Source: Phymatolithon calcareum
Taxonomy: Eukaryota; Rhodophyta; Florideophyceae; Hapalidiales
Direction: 5' to 3'
DNA: 64,000 nt
Assembly (NCBI GenBank): GCA_977006965.1
Contig: OZ345366.1
Span: 496,001 to 560,000 of the forward strand
Shown here: one piece after another, positions 1-10,773 of the stretch
How positions within the stretch are numbered: the first letter of the stretch is position 1
Layout: every line of letters starts with the position of its first letter
Notes under the pieces: model-generated
Told to the model about the DNA's origin: nothing
Seen by the model: the letters and a program-made list of their open reading frames with translations, nothing else
Database searches by the model: none
Translations under genes and position numbers: made by a program

Positions 1-942
1 CAGACTTGGGGGTATCGGATTTGTAATCGCGATCTCCGCAAACAGGGCCGCGATCTCAGCGGGGGGCATGGGATCTGCTGCGCCGGAATGGCGTTGCAGA
101 AACTGACGCGCGTTGCGAATCCACTTCCGTAGATTAATCCTTTCGCGCATGTCCAGCGGACGCCAGTCATCTCCCGTGCATTGCAAAAAGGCCCAGCCGG
201 GAGTCTCGGTCGTCTCGTAGGGTGGATTTTCGCGAAAGCGAGCTGTTGCTGGATCGTTGCTATGCACATCGCTGCCGCTGTCCGTACTGGAGTATCCACC
301 ACCGCCGGGAGCACTAAGCGTCTGTAGAAGCGCGGAGCTGGCCGCGCTGAGCAAGTACACAGAACGGCGGACATGAAGTTTGTAGAAACGAAAGCGGGAG
401 ATGCCCGTTGTAAGTTGCGCAAACGTGCATAGCTCTTTGAGGCAGACCGTGTCAAGCGCCGGCGATACTGGGCAGTTTGTAGGAATTGCGTAAGAACCGC
501 ATTGCGCTGCGGGACCCCAGCCATAGCCAGAGTCCTCGGAAGTGTAAGTCGCCTCGCGACGTTGACGACGACAATTGTGACAGGTGCAGAGCACGCCGGG
601 CAATCGAGGTGCCGGGGAATCTGAGGTCGCGTATAATGCCGGAAGCCCTTGACGTGGTACCGGGGCACGCGGAAGAGGAAATTGGGTCTCTGCGGAAAGC
701 GTTGCCGGAGATCGCAGCGAGTAGGGGCGTCGACGAGGACGAGGGGAAGTTGGTTGGGGTTCATAGCTCACAGCAGGCAGCGGTAGGGAGACGGAAACCG
801 GTTCGGTTAGTTGCGTAGGCGGGGTGTTCATTGCGCCGTCAGTGTCCGAGCGGGCGGCAGCGCGGATCGCGGAGGAGTCAAGCGAGTGACGACGACGAAA
901 GGAGGACGCCTCCGCTTGGTCCGCATTTTCGGACGATTGCAT
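1..942 (-). CDS. Unidentified protein, partial (C-terminus off left edge)
   Basis: An uninterrupted minus-strand frame of 314 codons runs from an ATG at 942 to the window edge; the upstream in-frame stop is at about 1131. I do not recognise the protein. The first 110 residues are rich in Ser, Pro, Ala and Arg and look disordered. A cysteine cluster of the form CTCHNC follows at about residue 135, then a Gly/Tyr/Trp-rich stretch, and from about residue 180 a more regular segment with alternating hydrophobic positions (ISRFRFYKLHVRRSVYLLS). The region near the edge has charged helical character (RERINLRKWIRNARQFLQ). GC content and codon use look like a real gene, clearly unlike the AT-richer DNA to its right. 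The start is the first ATG of the frame. It is intronless as far as it can be seen. Function unknown; a host gene rather than a transposon is likely because I see no transposon motif. Confidence 0.72.
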   Translation of the reverse strand, partial: MQSSENADQAEASSFRRRHSLDSSAIRAAARSDTDGAMNTPPTQLTEPVSVSLPLPAVSYEPQPTSPRPRRRPYSLRSPATLSAETQFPLPRAPVPRQGLPALYATSDSPAPRLPGVLCTCHNCRRQRREATYTSEDSGYGWGPAAQCGSYAIPTNCPVSPALDTVCLKELCTFAQLTTGISRFRFYKLHVRRSVYLLSAASSALLQTLSAPGGGGYSSTDSGSDVHSNDPATARFRENPPYETTETPGWAFLQCTGDDWRPLDMRERINLRKWIRNARQFLQRHSGAADPMPPAEIAALFAEIAITNPIPPSL

Positions 943-3900
943 TGCGGCGGCGTTGTGAGATGGAGGTGAGGTGAGGCGGATGCGGTGAAGCTGTGGCTGG
1001 GAGAACGAGTGCTCTCCGTTAGTATTTGAGTTAAGAAATAGCCACGTGCGTGAGAGGGGGACGTGTAAGAGCGTCTTGGTGTGCGGATGAATTAGGAGAA
1101 GAGGTGTCGTAGGCACGTACAGCGGCATTCACACAGAAGGTGGGTATTGGCGATGTCAGGTGCGGCAGTTGGTGCAGTGCAATTTCCCGCGAAACTCGAG
1201 TGCAGATTGCTGGCGGCGGCTGGACGAGCGTTGGAATAGTGTGGAACGTCAGTGGGCAGGTTATGGGCGGCTGATCCGCGGGCGAAGTGTTACATAATTC
1301 GTGTGTAAATGCATATCATATTCCTTCCACCTGCAGAAGCTCAATACTCGCCTATGCATAGGCCATACATGGCCCTTCGTATGTCATAGCACCGAAATAG
1401 AATTTTCTGTTTTTGATTACTTATTTGATACTCGCGAGCGTGCGGATCATATGGATGTAAGAGGAGGCATAACTGACAATGTCATACGTGAAATTCCAAC
1501 AATTCAAGTGTCAAAAATATTTTGGACAACTGCAGCATGCGGCGGAATGCGCTGAATTCTAACGGATGATCATCATCCCAGAAAATAAACATCAAGAGAT
1601 CGGGGCACATCAAATGTCTTACATTTACATATTGATATTTTGATAGACATCAACTTATGTTCACGCTCCGACCGTACTAAATTAGTTAAAGTTAACTTTC
1701 AACCAGAAATACAGGATCTTGACTCTTCGTTCCTTCTAAGGAACGAAAAGTCAAGATTAAAAATCTAAAAAACGCAAAACTCATTTGCGTGTCGCCTCCC
1801 TTAAGAGGCTTGTAAAGAACAGAAAATAAATCATTTCGGTGTCCATCTGAAAAATCCAATCAAACTCCAGGAAAAACGAGTATGACAGAAAACTTTATCC
1901 CTGATATTATCAGGGATAAAGTTTCTGTTATCTGATATTCTGAGATACGGTATGGGAGCTTATGATACAATCGTCGTGATGTATCGTGCAAAAATCAACA
2001 CCTCTTGTTTGATTTTCCGCATGTATCTCTCGCGCACCAGGGAGAGGCGAGGACTAAAATTAGGATTAAGGAACACCAACGTGATCTGGTCTTCAAGTCC
2101 TCGCAGGTACTGTTCATGAGCCGTTTTTCGCTTTCCTTGTTCCTTCTCTCTCGACCCTTCCCTCAGACATCGTCCGAAACTTGCCACATCACGACTTAGT
2201 CCATACCTCACATTGGCAATGTGCGAGCACAATTCCAATGTATCGTGTCTCGAAAGTCAACTTCTGCTAATGTGGACTGTGGACACAGTATCGAAACAAG
2301 GGTTGCTATTCAGTCCCTTTACGATAGTCTCAAGATTATTTATCTGTTTTCTGCTACGAGCAGAAAACAGATAAGTATTCCAGGATGCGAACTCACGCCT
2401 AGTAGCCGTGAACTCGCATCCTGGAACTGTCACAAGTGCGTCATGTGGTCTTGTCCAGAAAGGACGAACGGCAAGCTGAGAAAACCCTTGTTTTCAATTA
2501 GCTGCCGAACCAGGATTAACGCTACAGAATTTCGTATTCTTACTGAAGAGAAATACCAGTTTATGGTAGCGCAGAAATTTTCTTTTTATTTTGAACTAAC
2601 TAGGGTAATTTAGTGCCAAGACTAGGGCGCAAATGATCTTACTGTCGTGAAACTTGGAGCACGATAGTCCAAACAGTTGGCCAAAGACCTAGATTGGTAT
2701 ACCGGAAGGAAAGCGTCTGTGCTTTACTTCCTACCAATCCATTCTGCCTCCCTCCATCCTACGGAGGAAGACTAGAGCGACTAAAGTAGGGCTGAGAGAC
2801 TGTGTCCGCACTATAGGCAGACCCAAATAAGGGTCGGTAGTAGTACACGCAATCCCTCGTGTAGAGGACACGAAGTACTACGCGTAGTCCGAACACGAAG
2901 TCCAAGACACTTACAGCCGCAAAACGGTCAATGTTTGCAATCGAAATGGAAAGCGAGAAATGGCCGATGACGGAACAGACTGCGTTTGTCATACGATCGA
3001 CAGTCTGGAAGCACGAAAATTTGTAAGCAACCCTCAGCACCTACAGTATACAAGTATAACACTGTCGCACTGCGATATTAACCTCGGTTTCATACTCAAG
3101 CCAACAAACGTAGGACTAAACCTACCCGTTAAACACGCTTACTGTTTCACCGCGATCCATGGTCAACTTACTGAGCGGAAAGGGGATTTATTTATTGGTG
3201 ACAGTAGTGTACGTGCCCGGGAGGGGGTTGACTAAAAATAGTATGTTGTCACAATTAAGACGATTTCACTTCTCACCAGCATGAATAGTTTGATGCTGCC
3301 AAACAGACAGGTGGATAAGAAATCTTGGTTTATGGGTCTTGAAACACTGCAGGCTCTACCTTTGGTGATTTGCATAAGACGATGTGGCGTACTAGACAAA
3401 AAATGATGTATATACATATATGTATGTATGTAAACTGCTTTCTCCGCGATGGGGCTCGCAAGGCAGTGCTTTATTGCTGAATTATCTTCTACTTAGATTA
3501 CGGCAGGTCGTTATTTCTGCTAGGTAATTAGGAAAGCACTCCGTCTTCTCTGCCTGCCGCTCGAGATAACAAAAAAATGAACCGTATGCAACCCGATGAC
3601 TGCGTATCAAACATGTAGAATTTATTAGAACTAGCCTGCTTCGAGTGCGAGATGTTGCGTAAAATCGTCCTGCACGAAGTGTCCCAGAATAACAAGGCAA
3701 CGACGGCTGCACACGAACAATTCGTCGAGAGACGACGAGCTGTTGGAAATTACGGTATACTGGTGCAGTGAACGTCCCTGCTGTGCAAAGTTACTTCCAT
3801 TGCTCGGTGTAACTTCGCACGGCAAATACTACGCTGTCGACATCAGTCTTGTACGCTGTACGTTCGAGCGACTTGAGTCACTTGCGGCCCAGCACTGGCT

Positions 3901-4715
3901 TCCACCAACAGCGGTCTTCATGGGGCAGCATCTCACTTCAGCTCCAGTTTGAAACAAGACATGCTTTTACTTGGTTTGCCGCCCTGTCTTCAGCTTCAGC
4001 TCAACGGCGAATTGTATCTGCTCTATCTCGGCTGGGACGGTGATTCAGTTCAGAAACGCATTGGTGTAGAACCAGGTTGCCGAATTGCAACGCTAAAATT
4101 AGAGATACGCGGCTCAAAGACCTTAGTAATCTATGTGAACAAGGTTGTGTAGTGGTGTGCCCGCAGTTTTTGTGGGAAGCAGTTAGCGAGTACCCAAAAT
4201 GGATCCAGTTTGGGAGCATCTTAGAAGACGCTTAGATGTGGAGCATGTCTAGAGCAGCTCAAACCTACTGCAATAAGGGAACTCTCCGGAATTATGGCTC
4301 CGATTTTCATCCATAGCTTCGCGCTTCTCCTGCCCTTTTCGGACCCAGTTTCTGCATCGCTTGCGCCTCACTATCTCAAAATGTTGAGGCTTGAACTCCT
4401 TGCCGCTTCGACAGTATATTTTAATATTAGTGAAGATCGTGGATTCCATTCTGCCATGCGCCGCGCTCTCGGGCAGAGCCATGAGACGAGAACAGTCCAC
4501 TTCGGTTTTCTGTAAAACCTTTGTTTTTTTTGTTTCGTGAAGATCGTGATTTTCATGGGTGAAATGTGACTACCATTGGATAGCGAGTCAAAGCCGTTGA
4601 ACCGCTGTGAGGACCTTCTTGAGAATTCGATTCTTGCGTCCGCACTACCAGTCTGGAAAAGTCCGCAAAGCCAGTACCAAATATTTTCACTGGTAATGAG
4701 GACGCGGCATAGGTT
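943..4715. other. Gene-free stretch left of the duplication
   Basis: No credible gene seen. Short open frames up to 130 codons lack domains and are interrupted by hairpins. The stretch 1716-2740 is unusually rich in inverted repeats (separate entry). A short TATG-type microsatellite lies near 3411-3432. Two overlapping open frames of about 65-70 codons at 3743-4152 have no recognisable content. At 4716 the sequence passes into the tandemly duplicated unit. Confidence 0.5.
1716..2740. repeat. Cluster of near-perfect hairpins
   Basis: Five long inverted repeats lie within about 1 kb: 1716-1757 (20-bp arms, one mismatch, 2-nt loop), 1885-1928 (about 20-bp arms around ATCCCTGAT, one bulge), 2341-2373 (15-bp perfect arms, 3-nt loop), 2378-2426 (20-bp arms, two mismatches) and 2692-2739 (about 19-bp arms with a 4-nt bulge). 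A weaker one is at about 2642-2668. No shared stem sequence was noticed, so this is not a tandem repeat. Similar paired hairpins occur inside the hAT-type MITE at 33510-33592, so this may be the interior of another MITE whose ends I could not find. Confidence 0.6.
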
Positions 4716-5539
4716 TGGGGTGGCTGATGTGCTCACCTATGGGACATTTTTTCTCATAACGATTTTTAGTTTTCGGAAGTGGAATTGCTTTTCAACCAAA
4801 CTTTTCGTCATGTTTCAAGTTTTTGCTCAAAAGTGTGCGAAAACATCTGAAGCGAAAGTTTGCAAATCAACACTCAGCCACTGAAAACCTATGCCGCGTC
4901 CTCGTAACCAGTCCACGAAATAAGGACTGGTAATGATGACTTTTTGACTGGGTCTATGCCGCGATTTTGATGAATTCTCAAGAAGGCTCCTCTGTGAGCT
5001 GCGCTGGCCGCGAGCGCTCCCCTACGGACAAGTGTCCCAGCAGAATGTTCGACCAACACTGTCGACGGGCGTCGGTATCACCCGCGCAAGGGACCGTTAT
5101 CGTATTACCCGGGAATACAAGAGCGATTCACGGGCGCCTCCTGTATTCCTGGGCAAGCCTCTCTCTACTCCCCACCCCCACAATCTTCTCAATCCTAGCG
5201 ACTTACCTCTCTCGTCATTTAGCGCTCAAAGACTCAATAAGATCTTCTGTCCACAAGCGCTAAATCTCTACCAACGAGTGACGAACCGTAGCGCTGACAA
5301 TGGCGTGGGCGCAGAAGGCGCCGTCGTCGCTGAGACCGAAGCTAGATGCTTGTTGCCATCAGATGGGGCAATAAGAAATCTCGCTGTAGACGACAACTAC
5401 ACCCTGCTAGCCCGATAGAAATAGTACGATTGTGCTCAATTGCGAATGCTAAGTACGAGCACCTTGACCCACTACTTCGGCATTTTAGATTCGCTAGATT
5501 TGCTATGGTAAAGAAGTCCTATTTCACCTCAGCGAATAA

Positions 5540-6684
5540 TGTGCACCACTGTGCTCTGCTTTCGAGCTCGTCGAGTGCGAGCACGGGTGCGAATTCATTC
5601 GCTTCCTGCTAGCCTTTGTCGCCAATGATGATCTCAACCTTGAAACGGGAGATGTCTCCAACGGGTACTTGTACGGTAAGATGGATGTGCCTCTCTTCAG
5701 GATACAGCCCGCAGACTCGTCCAGGCTTGACCAGTGGCTATACTTCTTCAAAGAAATTGAACGGTTCATTATTATCGCCGGGGTCGTGGACGATATGCCA
5801 TTTGCATTGAACAGCAGGAGCCTCCTTGAAATGTCAAGAAAAAACTTCAAGCGACGTACGAAGCGCGAATGTTCGGTGCACCGCGCTCGTTCATCGGATA
5901 GAAAATCTCAAGGGGCTAACAGAGATTGAGGGTTGATCAAGAGAGGTAGGCCGGGACAGTGCTACGGCAATACGGACTCGCGAACGCCAATCTACCTCGA
6001 ACACCATTGCCGTTAAACGCCGATCTAATGCCATCTTCACAGCACGAGCGTCCTCTAAACCGCCAGGACCACTCAGCATAGAGAATGATCGCAAGCTCAT
6101 ATACCCACTTCCAGTTTGTGAAGAGTAACCTTTAATACATAGCTGATAGTACCAGACTCGGATCTTGTCTCCTCGGAAGGGAAAGCTGAAAGCATCAGCG
6201 CTCGCTGTGACCGTTGGCCCTGATTGGAGCGGTCACACGAGTCCGGGCATGAAGCCGGGGAACGTAGCCTGGCATGCGTTAGTTGCTAAATCGAACACTT
6301 TGTCAGCGTATATTGGGCAACAGTATACTGGAAGAGCCAACGCCGAAACGTTGTCACTCTTTTTTCTGGAGAAACCGAATACGTCACATTAATGTTCTGG
6401 GGTAAAGAGCTATCGTGGATGCGCAAGCTCTTCAGGGAGATGTACCATCAGACGCCGTCGTCCGAAGGCACAACGTTTCCCCGACAACCATACTTGTTGA
6501 CAGTACGACCGCAACAACGCTCGCGGCGAGAAACCAAGCTACTGCCAGGACGAACCACATCGACATGTCAAATCATCACCATTCGCGAGCTTATCGTCTT
6601 TTTATGAAACTTGTGCTTACTCCATTTTTGAAGATACTTCCTTTCCTTATTTTCCAAAAACTGGAAACACCGCAGTCCGTGTAG
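5540..6684 (+). pseudogene. Decayed Ty1/copia polyprotein relic (RT and RNase H), unit 1
   Basis: Fragments of a copia-type pol are spread over several frames. At about 5600-5870 there is a reverse-transcriptase stretch with ETGDVSNGYLYGKMDV (compare the usual DVK.AFL.G core), followed by a broken VDDM core (GVVDDMPFALNS), where copia has YVDDM. At about 6210-6300 a WSGHTSPGMKPGNVAWHAL segment resembles the copia RNase H start, and at about 6500-6590 ILVDSTTATTLAARNQ followed by ARTNHIDM matches the copia pattern VD..SA..LA.N....R.KHID. Stops and frameshifts separate these blocks, so it is dead. No LTRs could be assigned. The same relic, nearly identical, occurs in unit 2 at 25600-26756, where a young copia element has inserted just upstream of the RT part. 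Confidence 0.75.
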
Positions 6685-6735
6685 TGAGAATAACACTTAT
6701 GAGTATTGCTTTGTCCAGAGCGAGAGCTTCAACAA

Positions 6736-7036
6736 TAGTGAAGGAGGTCCTTTAGGACCACCACACGTAGGCGTGGTGGTCATTGAGGACCGTTTCATTT
6801 TTGCCACGCGTGCTCGTAGTAACTTTAGGCGAAACAAAACTTGCGTCGGAATGTGTCCAACTGATATCTCTTGAGGTACCGCCTAGCTGATTCGCCTTTT
6901 CAGAGTCTCTTCTTAAGTTGAATTTTCGATTACCCTTGCGAAGCTCCACATAGAGAAGGGAAATTGACAAAGGGATCCCCTTATGAAATAATATTTCTCC
7001 CTTCAAAGGGAGTATATATACTCCCTTTGAAGAGAG
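6736..7036. repeat. Two hairpins near the copia relic
   Basis: At 6753-6779 the arms GACCACCAC/GTGGTGGTC enclose a short loop, inside a wider GGTCC..GGACC context. This hairpin is also in unit 2 near 27645-27675, where the sequence around the loop differs. At 6997-7036 a 40-bp palindrome (CTCCCTTCAAAGGGAGTATA and its complement, one mismatch) occurs only in unit 1. No function is evident; both could be internal parts of MITEs. Confidence 0.5.
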
Positions 7037-7339
7037 TACATTTCATAGAACATTATGAGCATGGCTAGGTGAATGATCCGAAGAACTTTGCCATTGCTGC
7101 CGCCAACAATGGAGGCGTGGAGATCAAGATATAGCCAGATAATTGGCATGAATTCGTTCACTAGGGTATTGTCCATATATACATACCAGCTACGTTCATG
7201 CGTACCGAAATTGCAAGATGTGTTGCGGTTACAGTACTTATTGTCAATGACGCCTCGCTACCGGGGGTCGTCTACGGCGAACAATACAGGAGTTCTGCAA
7301 TTTAGATGGGATATCTGAGATCCTAAGTTTTTCCGCCCG

Positions 7340-7450
7340 CCCCTCTGGCGGTGCGTTTTCGTAAGCTACACAAAGGTAGGTAGCAACTGAGGAAGCCTTG
7401 CCCATATCTTCGGAAGTCTGTGGGGCTTTTAAATAAACTTTGCTCAAAAA
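7340..7450 (-). repeat. Dispersed W repeat copy
   Basis: About 110 bp, recognisable by GGGCAAGGCTTCCTCAG and AAAAGCCCCACAGACTTC on the minus strand. Further copies or parts are at 10964-11000, 41262-41310 (minus), 41330-41440 (plus), 50150-50235 (diverged, plus) and 55220-55345 (plus). I see no open reading frame conserved between copies. Two copies at 41262-41440 face each other as an inverted pair. Possibly the terminus of an unidentified element. Confidence 0.6.
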
Positions 7451-8541
7451 AAAAGTACTTTTTGTCACAAATAGTCTCATACCGGCGAGAAGCATTATTT
7501 CCTTGTTCTAATTGCAGGGCAGCTGTACATGGTTTCAATTGGGTTCATTGAGAGCAAGCAGTGGGGAGCCAAGCTCTTTCCCTTGCCCAGTACAGGACTA
7601 TCATAATACCCTAGATTACAGAGAAGAAGTGGCCTACTAGCAGGCAGGAATACGTATACATTTATGAAGAGTTAAAATTTTCCAACTCGCAATATTATCA
7701 TTGAGAAGTGCGGCTCTGCATGTTCGTTACCAGTGCAGGGCGTTGTACTGTGGACAAAAAGAAAGATCTGTACTTTCTCTTAATCTCTAAAAGTAGAAGG
7801 TTGTGATTTTTCAAGAGTAGGAATTCACATGCCAGCGGTGCAACTTGGTTTCGTCTTTTTTTTGACGTGCACTGTATTCCACGGCGTAATGGATTCGTTC
7901 TGACATGACCAAATTTTCGATGCGCAAAAGATGTCAATCTCTCCGTCATGTTCAGGGAACAATTGCGCTGAAACTGAACGAACCACTTTGCTAACACTCT
8001 CGACACAAGACAAAACACGCACTGCATGATTTGCACCTACATCTACGGCAACGGTGACAATCGACTACGTGCACACCCTCGTGAGCGAATTCCTACGCTC
8101 AACGAACTCTGTCGGTTATATACATGCACTACCCAAGCGATGGTTGGCTTAGATGTAGACGCGTGCGACTGTTCTGCGCAGCGAGTATCTGACACTTTCT
8201 TGACAGGCATACTCTGAACGATAGACCAGTAGTTATGCGGCGTGATAAGATCCTCTTAGCGTAGCCTGCTTAAGTACTACTTTTGATTCACTCCAGTAAA
8301 CTGAAGCGCTCATTTCCAAGACATCGCAAATTCCACCAGAGTTCAGAATAGACCCGACCGGTATTCTCATCAGCTTAGAAGTGGTGGGATTTGCCCCAAG
8401 ACCCTCATCAAGCACGTTTCTACGACATAAGAGGACATGCAGTGTTTCGCTTACACCACTAGTTCCAATAGTCAATAAATCAATATTGAGAGACTTGTGA
8501 CGCCCTCAGACGATTTAAGAAAAACGTCAACCTTAAAAAAT

Positions 8542-8662
8542 AAGAACTCGAGGCACATCAAGTTCCACTCGTGTCTGTTAAAGTCTAATGTAGGCATAAG
8601 GATGTGGAGTTGTTCTAGGACAACTTCGAAAACCGGCAATAAGAAGAAGAAGAACTCGAGGC
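8542..8662 (+). mobile_element. 5'-truncated GAA-tailed retroposon (Z family), unit 1
   Basis: About 95 bp of Z-family 3' end (ACATCAAGTTCC...GGATGTGGAGTTGTTC...) ends in a GAA-repeat tail at 8640-8652 and is bounded by a direct repeat of up to 13 bp (AAGAACTCGAGGC at 8542-8554 and 8650-8662). Variable-length target-site duplication plus a simple-repeat tail is the signature of target-primed reverse transcription. The unit 2 counterpart is at about 28555-28675 with the second duplication already mutated, so this insertion pre-dates the tandem duplication. Longer copies are at 32357-33149 and 58872-59619. Confidence 0.75.
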
Positions 8663-9786
8663 TCTAAGTTTTTGATATTTGTTTGTTCGACAAGAAAACG
8701 ATCTAGTGAGGAGATAACGTCGCTCAAGTCTGCCGTGAACATACGTGGCGTCTAGAATTGAGGGAGAGGATGAACTGCGCGATCGAAACAGGGTTCCATG
8801 CGCCAGTACAAGTCCTTGGCGATGGGGTGGAAATTGATTTGTTGGTCGTGGCCTACGACTCGTAGGACGGGGGCATTTATGATCTTTCCTTTGTTTTGCC
8901 AATCTCTCCGCCCAGTCGGGATTCCGTCTTCATTGTCATGCATAGGGCACAACTGCGAGCTAATGAACGTCAGGTGATAGGCTTGTGACCGTGGAGAGGC
9001 TGGAGTCAGAAATTAACACGTCATATCGCACTGGTTTGTCGGCGGTAAGTGTACATCTTTCCCCAGGGAGTTCTCCGACCAATTTCCCTTCAGGTAGCGG
9101 ATCAACAAATTGTAGATCATCATGACGAACCATGTTGCCATCGGAAGAGTAGTGGCGGAGGGTCTGAGCGATTGCCTTGTTGCCCAGCCTGATCGTCCAG
9201 CGCACCAGAATTAATGGAATGCCGGCTTGGTAATCAAGCATTGTTATCCGAATTTCAGGCTCCACCCTTTACCCAGGTGGTGTTGTAGAACTGGGAATGG
9301 GAGTGAGGCTGTCGGTGAAGTTACCGATTGCAATAGCACTACACTGCGTAGGTTCCGATCTCTAGGGACATCTCTTGGAATCTGGAGAACAGCACCCCTT
9401 CTGTCTATACTAGTATGCCAATAGAGTATCCCTTCTGCTTCCTCGAGTGTTCCATACTTTTCATTTTCTCAGCAGAGACACCTACATCTGCTCATATACA
9501 CATTTACGAATTCCACTGTGCTTTTGCAATCCGCGAGCAACAGTGTTAACAGGAATCTTCTATTCCCTGTTGCTGTCACTTTTACAAAGGATCTCTTCTC
9601 TTTCGGAAAAGCGTACACAACCATTTTTGTCAGAGGAAGAGTTTAACTCCCTGTGTCTACTTAAGCCAACTTTCCATCGAACTCTTGAAACTTGCGTCGC
9701 ACTCCTAGGTCTGAAGCGAGGATCTGCTGAAGTCCATTCCTCGGGGAACCTTCCTTGCTTCTGGGTACATCTAGTCAGCGCACAGT

Positions 9787-10773
9787 ATGGGTTTTCTGAC
9801 CGCCTCGTTGTTCGTTGGCGAGTTTATCTTCTCAAACATCAAGTCGTTGCTCTTGAACTTCATGAGTAGCCGTGGGAGACTTGTACGTCAAATTGTTGGA
9901 GCCCTCGCAGGGATTTGCTTCATCATTGAGTCCCTCCTAGGACTCGCTTTGGCATTCCGGCTCGCTTATGAAGCGTGGACTTCCAAGACGATGCTTAAAC
10001 ATAAGATTGCTTTGCAAGTAGGCGTGTTTCTCATCCTGGGCACTGAGTTTCTTGCTATCTTCACAGAGGCACGCCTGATTTATGCAAAGATCAGAAAAAG
10101 ACAGCACCCGACATCATTGAACGCGCACAAAACAAGGGAAGTGATGAAGTGTATATCATTCGTTGCAGGGACAGTCGCACTCGCATTCACCCTTATCTTC
10201 ATTGGCCTGTCCAAGAATTCGCTTTTGCTCAACCATTCGGTCGCGGCCATTTGCATCGCTGCCATTTTCTTGTCTGCCAATATAGCGCTTATGATTCTCG
10301 CTTATGCCATGCCGGGGAGAGTTCACATGCGAGCAATCGCGAACCTGATGTATATGTCTCTGGGTCTCGGCTTCACGCTGGTCGTTCAATTTGGCGCCTG
10401 GTACTCGGATCAGGGAACATCGTTCTCACTCGATCTATGGGTTACCATTGCTGTTTTTTGCAGTTCTATCTCTAGCGCTTGTACGGCTTTAGGAGCCTGT
10501 GGTTTGGGGGACATTCAACAAAATGAGGGTCTTGACAAATCGCACGCGCAGTTAATCGAGATAGCGGCTTTGGGGATGACGGGACCAGCAGTGTCTATGG
10601 CTTTTGCCGTTACCAACGGTCTCAGTGCGAGAAACATTCTTCTGACGGTTTTCCCGCAAGTCCTCGCCATTTTGCTTCCGTTTGTTTTTTCATACGGCTC
10701 TTATTATTTTCGCCAGTGTGGGCAGCAGAATGAAAACCAGGGTGGAAACGAAGGGCGCCCTGAAAATGCTTAG
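9787..10773 (+). CDS. Multi-pass membrane protein, copy A
   Basis: 328 codons from an ATG. About eight hydrophobic helices are visible, near residues 38-62, 78-100, 121-141, 149-171, 181-203, 214-238, 258-280 and 284-308, joined by short charged loops, with a polar Gln/Asn/Glu-rich C-terminal tail of about 25 residues. No signal peptide is obvious and I do not recognise the family; a transporter-like or 7/8-TM receptor-like fold is possible but nothing in the sequence fixes a function. It is intronless. The start is supported by copy B (39365-40315), which begins at the same place and shares upstream sequence from about 9447. Protein identity to B is roughly 70-75% by eye, with the best conservation in the loop before helix 3 (GEVMKCISF in B, REVMKCISF here) and in helices 7-8 (AVTNGLSARNI). 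The C-termini differ because of an indel and frame change after the last helix. Confidence 0.8.
   Translation: MGFLTASLFVGEFIFSNIKSLLLNFMSSRGRLVRQIVGALAGICFIIESLLGLALAFRLAYEAWTSKTMLKHKIALQVGVFLILGTEFLAIFTEARLIYAKIRKRQHPTSLNAHKTREVMKCISFVAGTVALAFTLIFIGLSKNSLLLNHSVAAICIAAIFLSANIALMILAYAMPGRVHMRAIANLMYMSLGLGFTLVVQFGAWYSDQGTSFSLDLWVTIAVFCSSISSACTALGACGLGDIQQNEGLDKSHAQLIEIAALGMTGPAVSMAFAVTNGLSARNILLTVFPQVLAILLPFVFSYGSYYFRQCGQQNENQGGNEGRPENA

Noticed and set aside
5032-5418. 128-codon frame conserved in both units (also 18592-18978)
   Set aside because: Conservation is fully explained by the recent duplication; overlapping frames are equally conserved, so there is no sign of protein-level selection.
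9447-9869. 140-codon frame overlapping the start of membrane-protein copy A
   Set aside because: Different frame from the membrane protein; the matching stretch in unit 2 does not preserve the same protein, so it is 5' leader sequence.
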